A stretch of 64,000 nt of DNA from Thermoplasmata archaeon (GCA_021816725.1 JAKAXD010000006.1:1-64000); one strand, 5' to 3'. Positions 37,986-46,871 are shown, numbered from the stretch's first letter. Program-made: numbers and translations. Notes: generated from the sequence alone by a model not told the origin.

Positions 37986-39164
37986 TCAAATCAGTCTCAT
38001 TCTCTTTCCGACTTCTTCAAATTTGTCACCCGCATACTTCAGGTCCTCCCTCGAGTGGACTGCGGATGGCATCAGCCTTATCCTTGCGGTTCCCTTTGCA
38101 ACAGTAGGATAGACAATGGGAGAAGCGAACACACCTTCGTCGTAAAGTGATTTGCTAAGTTCCACTGTCTCCTTCTCACCCCCTATTATAACTGGTGTTA
38201 TTGGGGTCTTGCTTTTTCCAGTGTTGAACCCAAGATTATTGAGCTTCTCCTTTAGGAAATCTGAGTTGTTCCAGAGTTTCTTGAGGAGTGAGTCGTCCTT
38301 CTCCATTATTTCTATGCTCTTCATGACAGCTGCTACTTCACCTGGATTCAATGCTGAGCTGAAAAGGAAAGGCCTGGCCTTTTGTTTAAGATAATCTATC
38401 AGCTCATTCCTTCCTGCCACGAACCCTCCCATGACGCCAACAGCCTTCGAGAATGTCCCCATCTCGACGTCAACCTTGTCCCCTATCTTGAAATGATCAA
38501 CGATCCCCCTTCCATGGTCACCAAGAACACCTTCACCATGTGCATCATCCACATAGACCATAGAATCATATTTCTCTCCCAGCTCTGCCTCTTCTTTCAG
38601 CGGTGCTATATCACCATCCATGCTGAAAACTCCGTCCGTAACTATTAGCGCCCTCTTCCCAGTGGAGCGTTCAGTTTTCAGCTTCTCCTCGAGATCAGGG
38701 GGGGATACGTGGGAGAATACTACTCTCTTTGCAGAGCTAAGCCTGACGCCATCTATTATACTGGCATGGTTAAGTTCCTCGCTGAATACTAAGTCGTCTT
38801 TCCCTACAAGCGCTGGAATAGTTCCCAGGTTGGCAAGCAGGCCGCCCTGGTATACAAGTGATGACTCCATGTGCTTGAATTGTGCAATCTTTTCCTCAAG
38901 CTTAATGTGGATTTCCATTGTACCGGCAATACTCCTCACAGCTCCAGCACCTACGCCGTATGCGTCTATTGCATCGTGCATTGCCTTCTTTACTTCAGGG
39001 TTGTTTGCAAGTCCCAGATAATTATTGGAACACAGGTTCAGCAGTTTTCTTCCATCGATCTTGACCCACGCTCCCTGTGATGTCTGTAATGTCCTTATGG
39101 GAACGTACCGACCGGACTCTTTCAAAAGGTTTATCTCTTCGTTCACCCAGTCCATTTTCCCCAT
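37986..39164 (-). CDS. kbl: Glycine C-acetyltransferase (2-amino-3-ketobutyrate CoA ligase)
   Basis: 392 aa; 'LNLCSNNYLGLANNPEV', 'VYVDDAHGEGVLGDHGRGIVDH', PLP 'GTFSKAVGVMGG'. Confidence 0.9.
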   Translation of the reverse strand: MGKMDWVNEEINLLKESGRYVPIRTLQTSQGAWVKIDGRKLLNLCSNNYLGLANNPEVKKAMHDAIDAYGVGAGAVRSIAGTMEIHIKLEEKIAQFKHMESSLVYQGGLLANLGTIPALVGKDDLVFSEELNHASIIDGVRLSSAKRVVFSHVSPPDLEEKLKTERSTGKRALIVTDGVFSMDGDIAPLKEEAELGEKYDSMVYVDDAHGEGVLGDHGRGIVDHFKIGDKVDVEMGTFSKAVGVMGGFVAGRNELIDYLKQKARPFLFSSALNPGEVAAVMKSIEIMEKDDSLLKKLWNNSDFLKEKLNNLGFNTGKSKTPITPVIIGGEKETVELSKSLYDEGVFASPIVYPTVAKGTARIRLMPSAVHSREDLKYAGDKFEEVGKRMRLI

Positions 39165-39334
39165 GCCCCGAGATGTTATCAGCAGTCATATACTTTGCTT
39201 TACTACACGCTGCTGATGTTTAGATAATCAGTAAGAATTAGTGTTCCCTTGAAATTTTGGATATGGTAAAATCGCCTTCGATGCGAAAAAATCTTTGCGA
39301 AATATTTTTTATTTCCGCATAACTGTTTGTACGA

Positions 39335-40273
39335 ATGACATTCGAAAAGATCATGGTCACGGGTGCAAGTGGCCAAATAGGCAGTGAGCTCGTACCATTT
39401 CTGTCTGAAGTTTTCGGAAAAGAGAGAATTATACCATCGGACGTGAGGCCTAACTCAACCGATCCGAGATTTATCGCCCTTGACGTCACTGACAGGACCT
39501 CCGTTGACAGGGCAATGGACAAATACAAGATTGATACTGTTTTCCATCTCGCAGCCATTCTCTCAGCAAACGGCGAGAAGAACCCGGAACTGGCTTACAA
39601 GGTCAACATTTCAGGGATGTACAACATCCTGGAGTCAGCAGTAAGGAACAAGGTGAAACTGGTACTGACACCAAGTTCTATAGGCGTGTTCGGACCTGAC
39701 ACACCGAAGGAAAACGTTCCCATCGAGACTATAGCCAGGCCAGTCACAATGTATGGAATAACAAAGCTGCTGGCAGAACATCTGGGTAATTACTATCATG
39801 CTAGATTCGGCCTCAACGCACGTGGACTAAGATTCCCTGGACTGATAAGCTACAAGACTGCACCTGGTGGAGGCACTACCGATTATTCGATAGAAATGAT
39901 CATTGAAGCAGCCAAGGGAAAAAATTACAAATGCTTTCTAAGGGAGAACTCGAAACTTCCGATGATGTATATGCCTGACGCGCTTGATTCACTATTGAAA
40001 CTTGCAGAAGCAGAAGATTCCAGACTGAAGCATCGGACAGATTTTAACGTGGCTTCCTTCTCTGTGACACCGAAGGAGCTCGAAACGGAACTGAAGAAAT
40101 ACTTTCCTAGATTCCAGGCGACTTATGAGCCTGACTTCAGGCAGTCCATTGCAGATTCATGGCCTGGATCGCTAGACGCATCCGCTGCCGTAACCGAATG
40201 GGACTTTCATCCAAACTACAATCTGAGGGCAACAGTGGAGGATATGATTATCCATCTAAAGACAAGTAAGTAA
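39335..40273 (+). CDS. tdh: L-threonine dehydrogenase, SDR/epimerase type
   Basis: 'KIMVTGASGQIGSELVPFL', 'VFHLAAILSANGEKNP', 'YGITKLLAEHLGNYY', 'RGLRFPGLISYKTAPGGGTTDYS'. Confidence 0.9.
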   Translation: MTFEKIMVTGASGQIGSELVPFLSEVFGKERIIPSDVRPNSTDPRFIALDVTDRTSVDRAMDKYKIDTVFHLAAILSANGEKNPELAYKVNISGMYNILESAVRNKVKLVLTPSSIGVFGPDTPKENVPIETIARPVTMYGITKLLAEHLGNYYHARFGLNARGLRFPGLISYKTAPGGGTTDYSIEMIIEAAKGKNYKCFLRENSKLPMMYMPDALDSLLKLAEAEDSRLKHRTDFNVASFSVTPKELETELKKYFPRFQATYEPDFRQSIADSWPGSLDASAAVTEWDFHPNYNLRATVEDMIIHLKTSK

Positions 40274-40364
40274 TTATGTTCCCTTAAGAAAGATAACCAC
40301 CCTTTGGTATTGCTATTGAACTTCAACGCTCAAATGTTTTAAGTATTTAGTTAATCTTTGAATC

Positions 40365-41273
40365 GTGCAAATGGAGAATGAGATAGTACAGGTATACGAC
40401 CTGGAAAAACTACAGGAAGAAACGCCATTTCTGATATTTGTTCCAGGCGATTTGGAGATCAGGAATGTAACATACCGCACAGAGGGAAGAAAGTGGGCGA
40501 CATTGCGGTATGAATGCATAATAGATGGAGAGAAGATCAGAGTGAAGGAATTCTTCCTGGACTGGTTCTATCCAGGATTTCCCAAGAGTCTTATGGAATC
40601 TTTCGTCTCCTCATATTCTATGGTCGATAGTATACCAATGAAGGACTGGGTAATTTTCACTGGCAAGAACTACAAGGGTAAGGAGGCAGCCTCTTCTTTT
40701 TCTCTTGGAACACAGATAGAAGTGGAGGGGGAGTCAAGGAAGAATGTCAGCAAACTTAGTGAAAGAATGTTTGCTCCCTTCCCAGATGAAAGATTCAAAA
40801 GATTTCCATTTTATAGACGATCATTCTTCGCAAATAAGGGAGAGCCTGAATGGTTTGAGGAGAGGAGGATAAGTAATCTTGACTGGAAAACACCGAAGAG
40901 TGACTTTTGCGTGGGAGACCTCTGCATGGACTCAGTAGGTATCTTCAAAAAAGACGGCAGCATCATAGAAACAATTTTTGCGTTCTCTGAAGATTATTAC
41001 AGGAGGGCTTCGTGGGTAGATATAGCCAGGCCTACTGAACATGCTGAACACTTGATATACGACTTAAGGCACAGTGGCAATTTCTTTGAAGAATTCGAAA
41101 AGGGGGAACCGACATTTGCATTCAGGAAGGAGCAGGGACCTGCAATAGCCAGGTCCAAATTTGGAGAATATGTTGTCACTGTGTCCTTATCTCCCCTGTT
41201 CAGTTTTTCTGAGGCCAAAGGTATAGTGAATGAATTGATGGGCACCGTCGAAGACCAGAAAAGGTTTATTTGA
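40365..41273 (+). CDS. Hypothetical protein, no recognised family
   Basis: 302 aa with uniform codon-like composition; no motif recognised. Confidence 0.6.
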   Translation: MQMENEIVQVYDLEKLQEETPFLIFVPGDLEIRNVTYRTEGRKWATLRYECIIDGEKIRVKEFFLDWFYPGFPKSLMESFVSSYSMVDSIPMKDWVIFTGKNYKGKEAASSFSLGTQIEVEGESRKNVSKLSERMFAPFPDERFKRFPFYRRSFFANKGEPEWFEERRISNLDWKTPKSDFCVGDLCMDSVGIFKKDGSIIETIFAFSEDYYRRASWVDIARPTEHAEHLIYDLRHSGNFFEEFEKGEPTFAFRKEQGPAIARSKFGEYVVTVSLSPLFSFSEAKGIVNELMGTVEDQKRFI

Positions 41274-41293
41274 AATTTTGAATAGGGTAATCG

Positions 41294-41728
41294 ATGATTT
41301 TAGATAAGCCGGCAATGATAAAGGACCTCCTGGAAAAGAGCAAGACTATTGCAGTAGTTGGAATGTCCCCAAATCCTGAAAGGGATTCCAATAAGGTCGG
41401 GAAATACCTGATTGATATCGGGTACAACGTGATTCCAGTAAATCCAACTGTCCAGGAAATATACGGGAAAAAAACATACCCTTCCATCCTAGACATACCC
41501 AAGGACGTGAAAATTGACATAGTGGACGTATTCAGAAATCCGGAAGCTTCTAAGGAGGTTGTACTCCAGGCACCGAGTTTGCATCCAAAGGCCGTTTGGC
41601 TCCAGCTCGGAGCTGAAAGCCCGGATGTCATAAAGACAGCATTATCAGAAAACCTCGATGTAGTCTACGGAATCTGCATAATGGAGACGCATAAAAAAGT
41701 ATCAAATGATGAGTTCTTTAGTATTTAA
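41294..41728 (+). CDS. CoA-binding domain protein (YccU-like Rossmann)
   Basis: 'IAVVGMSPNPERDSNKVGKYLIDIGYNVIPVNPTVQEIYGKKTYPSILDIP'. Confidence 0.88.
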   Translation: MILDKPAMIKDLLEKSKTIAVVGMSPNPERDSNKVGKYLIDIGYNVIPVNPTVQEIYGKKTYPSILDIPKDVKIDIVDVFRNPEASKEVVLQAPSLHPKAVWLQLGAESPDVIKTALSENLDVVYGICIMETHKKVSNDEFFSI

Positions 41729-41819
41729 AGAGCAGAGTTTATATTCGATATTTTCTATAAGATATTTTGAATAAAATCTATATTCCTCACGCCAGCCGTA
41801 ATATTAAAAATAGCATTAA

Positions 41820-41833
41820 CTTTATATATTAAA
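41820..41833 (+). promoter_or_regulatory. TATA box of HTa gene
   Basis: 'tttatatattaaa' about 24 nt upstream of the ATG at 41850 (leaderless arrangement). Confidence 0.6.
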
Positions 41834-41849
41834 TGTAGATATTCTCAAT

Positions 41850-42119
41850 ATGGTCGGAATAAACGAGATTGCCAGAGACATCGCCAAGAGTTCCGGCGTA
41901 TCTGTCAGAAGCGCTGAGTCAGTAATAAGGGGAACCTTCAAGGCTATTGTGACGAACATAAACAAAGGACAGAAGGTTAGAATTGCAGGATTCGGAATCT
42001 TCTCGAGGAAGCAAACAAAGGCAAGGAACGCTAAGAATCCTAGGACAAAGCAGATCATAAGGGTTCCCGCAAAGAACAAAGTACACTTCAGTGCATCTTC
42101 AAAGATAAAATACAAGTAA
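41850..42119 (+). CDS. HTa, HU-family histone-like DNA-binding protein
   Basis: 89 aa; 'VRSAESVIRGTFKAIVTNINKGQKVRIAGFGIFSRKQTKARNAKNPRTKQIIRVPAKNKVHFSASSKIK' matches the HU/IHF signature. Confidence 0.95.
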   Translation: MVGINEIARDIAKSSGVSVRSAESVIRGTFKAIVTNINKGQKVRIAGFGIFSRKQTKARNAKNPRTKQIIRVPAKNKVHFSASSKIKYK

Positions 42120-42127
42120 ACTTCTAT

Positions 42128-42165
42128 TAATTTTTCTTCTTTTATTTTCTCCCCTTCTAATCATT
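42128..42165 (+). terminator. T/pyrimidine-rich putative terminator after HTa gene
   Basis: 'atttttcttcttttattttctccccttct' directly downstream of the stop. Confidence 0.35.
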
Positions 42166-42359
42166 CTCAAAAATTAAATATCAGAACATTATCCAATTTT
42201 GTAGTCCAATTTCGTGAATAGAACATAAGATTTCTTTAAAAGGCGGTGCGTATTGCCTGCTTGAGAATAGCTTGTTTTCTGAATAATATTCCTTTCAGCA
42301 AGTGCCACTTTTGACCCTTTAAATCTGAAAATGAATGGAGTTGGACTCGAGGTGTTTTT

Positions 42360-42509
42360 ATGAAAATAGAAGCGAATGTGACATGTTTTTGTCTCGGAAC
42401 TGGAATGAAATTTTGCATAAACAACTTCGGAAAATTGGATGAGAACACAATGGATGCCGAAACGCAACTGGCCTTCCTCGTTTTTGATGAAACCAAGGGG
42501 GGAAACTGA
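42360..42509 (+). CDS. Small 49-aa ORF, first gene of candidate HerA-nuclease unit (absent from ORF track)
   Basis: MKIEANVTCFCLGTGMKFCINNFGKLDENTMDAETQLAFLVFDETKGGN; stop/start overlap TGATG with the next gene. Confidence 0.5.
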   Translation: MKIEANVTCFCLGTGMKFCINNFGKLDENTMDAETQLAFLVFDETKGGN

Positions 42510-43066
42510 TGTCTTCGTATTGGAAAATTTATGTCAGGGACAGGGAGAATCTAAGGTTTCTTCTCAATATCCTTCTGACCAATAGAGAAACAGAGCTTAT
42601 GATCAGGAGGAATGACTCACTGTCAGTGTTTGTTGGCTACAGCCACAAGGAGGCCGAAATTGTCCAGTATATCAGGGAGGAGCTTGGCAACAAGATTGAG
42701 AATGTTCTTCTCAGCAAACAATGGAGGGAAAATGTGTTCTTGTTCAATAAGCCGAGGTTCATGTTTGATTCAATTTTTCCTTTTTTGGTTGAAACTTCAT
42801 CCTTTTTGATGAAAGGTGACGAATTACACGTGAGGGTAGAAAGGTACTCAACATTAAATCCTCTGAGAAGGAGGTATTTGGGCCCAAAGGCAGGAAAGGT
42901 GCTGTACAGGGTAAGACTTTTTTCGCCAATCCTCTTGAGGGCCTATACGAACAGGGATGGAAAGCAGTGCCTCACGTTTGAGAGAAGAAATCCCTTGATA
43001 CTCACAAGCTACGAGCTTTCATCGCTCATAAATGGGAGTGGAGACCATGGACTACTGGCCGTATGA
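42509..43066 (+). CDS. Uncharacterised 185-aa protein preceding HerA-like ATPase
   Basis: Coupled to flanking ORFs by overlaps on both sides; no known motif recognised. Confidence 0.65.
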   Translation: MSSYWKIYVRDRENLRFLLNILLTNRETELMIRRNDSLSVFVGYSHKEAEIVQYIREELGNKIENVLLSKQWRENVFLFNKPRFMFDSIFPFLVETSSFLMKGDELHVRVERYSTLNPLRRRYLGPKAGKVLYRVRLFSPILLRAYTNRDGKQCLTFERRNPLILTSYELSSLINGSGDHGLLAV

Positions 43067-44696
43067 AAACGGCATACCCTTCCCCCTCGTAGAGAAAAGA
43101 ATATGCTTCCCTAGGGAATTCCTTGAAAACCACTCCCTTGTCCTCGGGAAAACTGGAACAGGAAAGTCAAACTTGCTCGCACAACTGATTAGGATGTACG
43201 AGGAAGAGGGTAAAACGGTGTTGGTCTTTGATCCTCATGGTGAACTTTGGAAATACGGTAGCCCAAATTCATCCATTATAACCCTTTCACCTTTCCCCGG
43301 CCAGGAAATGGGATACCTTCGGTTCAACATGATGTCAGTCCTACCCTATCAGAGCGAAGGTGAACGATTGATAAACGAAGAACTTGTAGTGCAGACTCTA
43401 AAGGATATATTCTCCACAGAATCTGCTTTTTCGATAGGTACATGGGGACCAAGGATAGAGCTGATATTCACAGTACTTACCAGACTGCTGCTGAAGTACA
43501 AAATCAATCCTACGATCCAGGACCTATCTGATCTGCTCCTTAATTATTACAAAAGAAAGGACTTTTCATCTTCACTTGAACCTGAGGAAAAGGCCCAATT
43601 CTATTCAATATTCAGCCAGGGACCGGAGTTCATATCATCGAGCGTTAACAAGATTGTCCCTCTTCTGACAAACGAGGTATCTAGGAAGTTATTCGCATCA
43701 AGAGAGGATTTTTATGATCTTTCGAAACTGAAGAAAACCCTTTACGTAGAACTATCTGGAGAATTTTCTCCAAGTTCCCTTGCCAGGCCATTTTCGATAA
43801 TGCTGCTATATAAGATCTGGAACAACGTAATTCTTCGACGAATGAAAGATGTAGTCCTGGTCATGGATGAATTCCAGACTTTCTCCCCTCACATATCGCA
43901 GCGACTGGTAACTGAGGGAAGAAAGTTTTCCCTTTGGGCAGTCATGGCCACACAATCACTCTCATCCCTTGATCAACCGCTTGCCTCAGCAATACGGACA
44001 AATGCCCACAACTTCTTCCTATTTCAACTCTCTAACGAAGATGCTTCATCATTTAGATACGGTGGAAAGCCCTTGAGGAATCCTGAATTTCACAGATTCA
44101 ATTGCCTTGTACCTAGGAGCGAAAGTACATTTTACGGAATGACTAGATTGGCCTCTCCGAGCAAAGAATTCTCTATTTCAAGGGAATTCTATGATTTCGC
44201 GGGTGATGAGGAGAAGCTCGACAGGGAATTTCCGGAAAAGATGGACCCGGTTCGTCTGAGCAACTTGGTATCTTTGGGTCTGGCAACGATTGTTGATGGA
44301 AAGGTGCATATGGAGGAGGAATACTTTGAAAAGATAGGCTCAAGGCACAAGAAAGGGAGCGAGTCGATGTTCCACAGATACCTCGTTACAAGATCGTATT
44401 TCTTCTTCAGGAACAAGGGGTATGAAGTTTACGAAGGAATAGAGTACGACGGCCGTCATCCAGACCTTGTTATAGTGAAGGATGAGGAGAGAATTGCGGT
44501 AGAATGCGAATATTCCGATCTTCATAATAAATCGAGAATAAATGAGAAGATGAAATTCTACAGCCGTGTCATATTTTCTGCTTTCAGGGATAAGAAGGAA
44601 GAGTTCCCTCCTGAGACCAATCTACTATTGATTCCGCCGATTGGAGATCATTCCGAGCCAGAATACCTGGGGGATAGGAATGTAATTGACCTATGA
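43032..44696 (+). CDS. HerA/VirB4-like DNA-pumping ATPase with C-terminal PD-(D/E)XK-like nuclease domain
   Basis: Walker A 'LGKTGTGKSN', Walker B 'VVLVMDEFQTF', 'MATQS'; C-terminal 'YDGRHPDLVIVKDEERIAVECEYS' fits D-x(n)-E-x-E nuclease spacing. Confidence 0.8.
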   Translation: MGVETMDYWPYENGIPFPLVEKRICFPREFLENHSLVLGKTGTGKSNLLAQLIRMYEEEGKTVLVFDPHGELWKYGSPNSSIITLSPFPGQEMGYLRFNMMSVLPYQSEGERLINEELVVQTLKDIFSTESAFSIGTWGPRIELIFTVLTRLLLKYKINPTIQDLSDLLLNYYKRKDFSSSLEPEEKAQFYSIFSQGPEFISSSVNKIVPLLTNEVSRKLFASREDFYDLSKLKKTLYVELSGEFSPSSLARPFSIMLLYKIWNNVILRRMKDVVLVMDEFQTFSPHISQRLVTEGRKFSLWAVMATQSLSSLDQPLASAIRTNAHNFFLFQLSNEDASSFRYGGKPLRNPEFHRFNCLVPRSESTFYGMTRLASPSKEFSISREFYDFAGDEEKLDREFPEKMDPVRLSNLVSLGLATIVDGKVHMEEEYFEKIGSRHKKGSESMFHRYLVTRSYFFFRNKGYEVYEGIEYDGRHPDLVIVKDEERIAVECEYSDLHNKSRINEKMKFYSRVIFSAFRDKKEEFPPETNLLLIPPIGDHSEPEYLGDRNVIDL

Positions 44697-44820
44697 TCAA
44701 GAGAAGGGATGGAAGCAATTATTTCTAAATTTACCTATTTTATTGCAATCTCTTCCCCAAATCGAATACCGTCATTGCTACAGGGACCAGAAAGGATTTC
44801 AGTGTGGAAGTTGATATACC

Positions 44821-45291
44821 ATGGTGGAAATATTCATCGATGGGAATTATTCAAATATCAGGTTCTCTGCCGCCCACTTCATTCCTGGTGACTGGAAGTG
44901 CTCGCGTATCCACGGTCACGACTATTCCATATCCGTGAGGATAACAGGCTCACTTGACGATAAAACATATTTCCTAGACTTCTCAAAGGCTAAATCCAAG
45001 CTAAAGGAAATAGCTGACCATCTTGACCACAGAGTGCTAATTCCTGAGAAGAGGAATGGGATATCCATAGGCAGAAGGGAAGGAAATCTGATTGTTAGAA
45101 TTGAAGGAAAGACTTACAGTTTCCCCGAGGAAGAGGCAAGGATTGTTCCAGTCAAGGATACCACAGCAGAATGTCTGAGTGAATACGTTCTCGGAAGATT
45201 CATTGATTCCCTTGATCAGGAAGTTGAAGGGGTGGATATAGAGGTACACGAGGGACCTGGACAGTATGCAAAATCAAGCTGGAAAAAATAG
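44821..45291 (+). CDS. queD: QueD, 6-carboxy-5,6,7,8-tetrahydropterin synthase
   Basis: 'NIRFSAAHFIPG...CSRIHGHDYSISVRITG' Zn/His motif, 'LDFSKAKSKLKEIADHLDHRVL', C-terminal 'EVHEGPGQYA'. Confidence 0.88.
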   Translation: MVEIFIDGNYSNIRFSAAHFIPGDWKCSRIHGHDYSISVRITGSLDDKTYFLDFSKAKSKLKEIADHLDHRVLIPEKRNGISIGRREGNLIVRIEGKTYSFPEEEARIVPVKDTTAECLSEYVLGRFIDSLDQEVEGVDIEVHEGPGQYAKSSWKK

Positions 45292-45994
45292 GGCCGTCAG
45301 CCTTCTTTCAGGTGGCCTGGACAGTTCCACTCTCCTCTCTTACGTCCTATCCAAAGGATATGAAGTTATAGCACTGTCATTTGACTACGGACAACGACAC
45401 ACAAGGGAGCTGGATTCTGCTAGGAAAATAGCAAGTTACTATGGCGTGAAACACAAGATTATGAAACTGGATTTGAGGGCGATTGGTGGAAGTGCCCTTA
45501 CAGGGGATATTGAAGTTCCAGACGTTCCTATGGAAGACATTGGTAAGGAAATACCGGTAACGTACGTCCCGGCCAGGAATACTATACTTCTTTCTATAGC
45601 ACTTGGTCTTGCGGAGGTGACTGACTCATCCAAGATATTCATAGGCGCCAATGCCCTGGATTACTCAGGTTACCCTGACTGCCGGCCGGAGTATTTCGAT
45701 TCCATCAACAAAACATTCAATTTGGCAACGAAGAAAACTGTGGAAGGTGGTAGCATCGAGGTTGAGGCCCCCTTGTTGCGATATTCTAAAGCAGATATAG
45801 TCAGGCTTGCAAACAGGCTCAAAACGCCTCTAGAACTGACCTGGTCATGCTACAACGGGAAGGAAAGGGCTTGCGGCGTATGTGATTCCTGCAAACTCAG
45901 GTTGAAGGGTTTCATGGAAGCAGGGCTGGAAGATCCGGTTGAGTATGAATCCTACCCTGATTTTTATTCCGATTATATCAAAAACAGAAGATAG
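45266..45994 (+). CDS. queC: QueC, 7-cyano-7-deazaguanine (preQ0) synthase
   Basis: 'AVSLLSGGLDSSTLLSYV' PP-loop, 'FDYGQRHTREL', 'VPARNTILLSIAL', 'SCYNGKERACGVCDSCKLRLKGF'. Confidence 0.95.
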   Translation: MQNQAGKNRAVSLLSGGLDSSTLLSYVLSKGYEVIALSFDYGQRHTRELDSARKIASYYGVKHKIMKLDLRAIGGSALTGDIEVPDVPMEDIGKEIPVTYVPARNTILLSIALGLAEVTDSSKIFIGANALDYSGYPDCRPEYFDSINKTFNLATKKTVEGGSIEVEAPLLRYSKADIVRLANRLKTPLELTWSCYNGKERACGVCDSCKLRLKGFMEAGLEDPVEYESYPDFYSDYIKNRR

Positions 45995-46070
45995 TTTACG
46001 ATGGTCTTGATAGCAAGGTCAATGAATTATTACAGGGAAAAACAATTTAACAGATTAATACTGGGGTAGT

Positions 46071-46466
46071 GTGATAAAGGACCTTGAGATCACTTCAATA
46101 GAAGGCAGAAGGTATGCCCCTATAGACACAAGACCGCAGGAAGTCAGGATAGATCAAAACTTGACAATTGTTGACGTAAGGAAGGAAAACGAGTTTTCAA
46201 GGATCATCTACAAATTCACATCTTCATTTTCAACTCTTGGAGCAATTTCACTTGAGGGTTCTCTTCTTTACCAAGGTGGAGAAGAGATAGAGGTAAAATG
46301 GAAAAAGGATAAATCACTTCCAGACCCTGTCGCAAACGAGGTGCAAACTGCAATTTTCTCGTCTTCTGTAATTGAGACAATACTGATAGCGAGGGACCTT
46401 AGACTGCCACCGCCTATTCCCATGCCTACCATACAAAAGAAGAAAGATGTAGTAGGATTTGGATGA
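46071..46466 (+). CDS. Hypothetical, SecB-like fold candidate
   Basis: 131 aa; beta-rich N-terminus, then helix and terminal 'ARDLRLPPPIPMPTI' resembling the SecB-like terminal pattern 'GxPPLxLxPV'. Confidence 0.5.
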   Translation: MIKDLEITSIEGRRYAPIDTRPQEVRIDQNLTIVDVRKENEFSRIIYKFTSSFSTLGAISLEGSLLYQGGEEIEVKWKKDKSLPDPVANEVQTAIFSSSVIETILIARDLRLPPPIPMPTIQKKKDVVGFG

Positions 46467-46519
46467 TATTTTAGTTATACCAGAGCACGAGGCAATATTC
46501 CCTTAAATGTCCTCAGCAC

Positions 46520-46825
46520 TCAGTACTCTCTCCAACGATGGCCACAGTGAGTGCAGGTGTAAAATCTCGTTTCTGGTTCGTCTGCAGCTCTAGTCTGTAA
46601 AGCTTCCCAATAAACGCCAAATTCGTGGCACTTTGGACATTGAACTGTCTTGTCTATCGGTAGGTTTATCTCTTCCTTCTCTACTACAATAGTTTCCTTC
46701 TTTTTGCCCTTCTCCACTATGCCTTTCTTCTCTTCTTCTTTGATAGGGAGTGAATTTCCACATTTCCTGCATACCCAAACTTCCCCCTTTGGGAACATCA
46801 TCGACCCACACTTAGGACAGAACAC
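46520..46825 (-). CDS. tfs: Transcription factor S (TFIIS/RPB9-like)
   Basis: N-ribbon 'FCPKCGSMMFPKGEVWVCRKCG' and C-ribbon 'VQCPKCHEFGVYWEALQTRAADEPETRFYTCTHCGHRWREY' with DE loop; GTG start. Confidence 0.95.
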   Translation of the reverse strand: MFCPKCGSMMFPKGEVWVCRKCGNSLPIKEEEKKGIVEKGKKKETIVVEKEEINLPIDKTVQCPKCHEFGVYWEALQTRAADEPETRFYTCTHCGHRWREY

Positions 46826-46871
46826 TAATTCCCAAAGTTATATTAAATAAATACATTTTCCTGCGACGAGA

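Noticed and set aside
44709-44891. 60-aa ORF overlapping queD start
   Set aside because: Out of frame with queD, no motif or operon logic.
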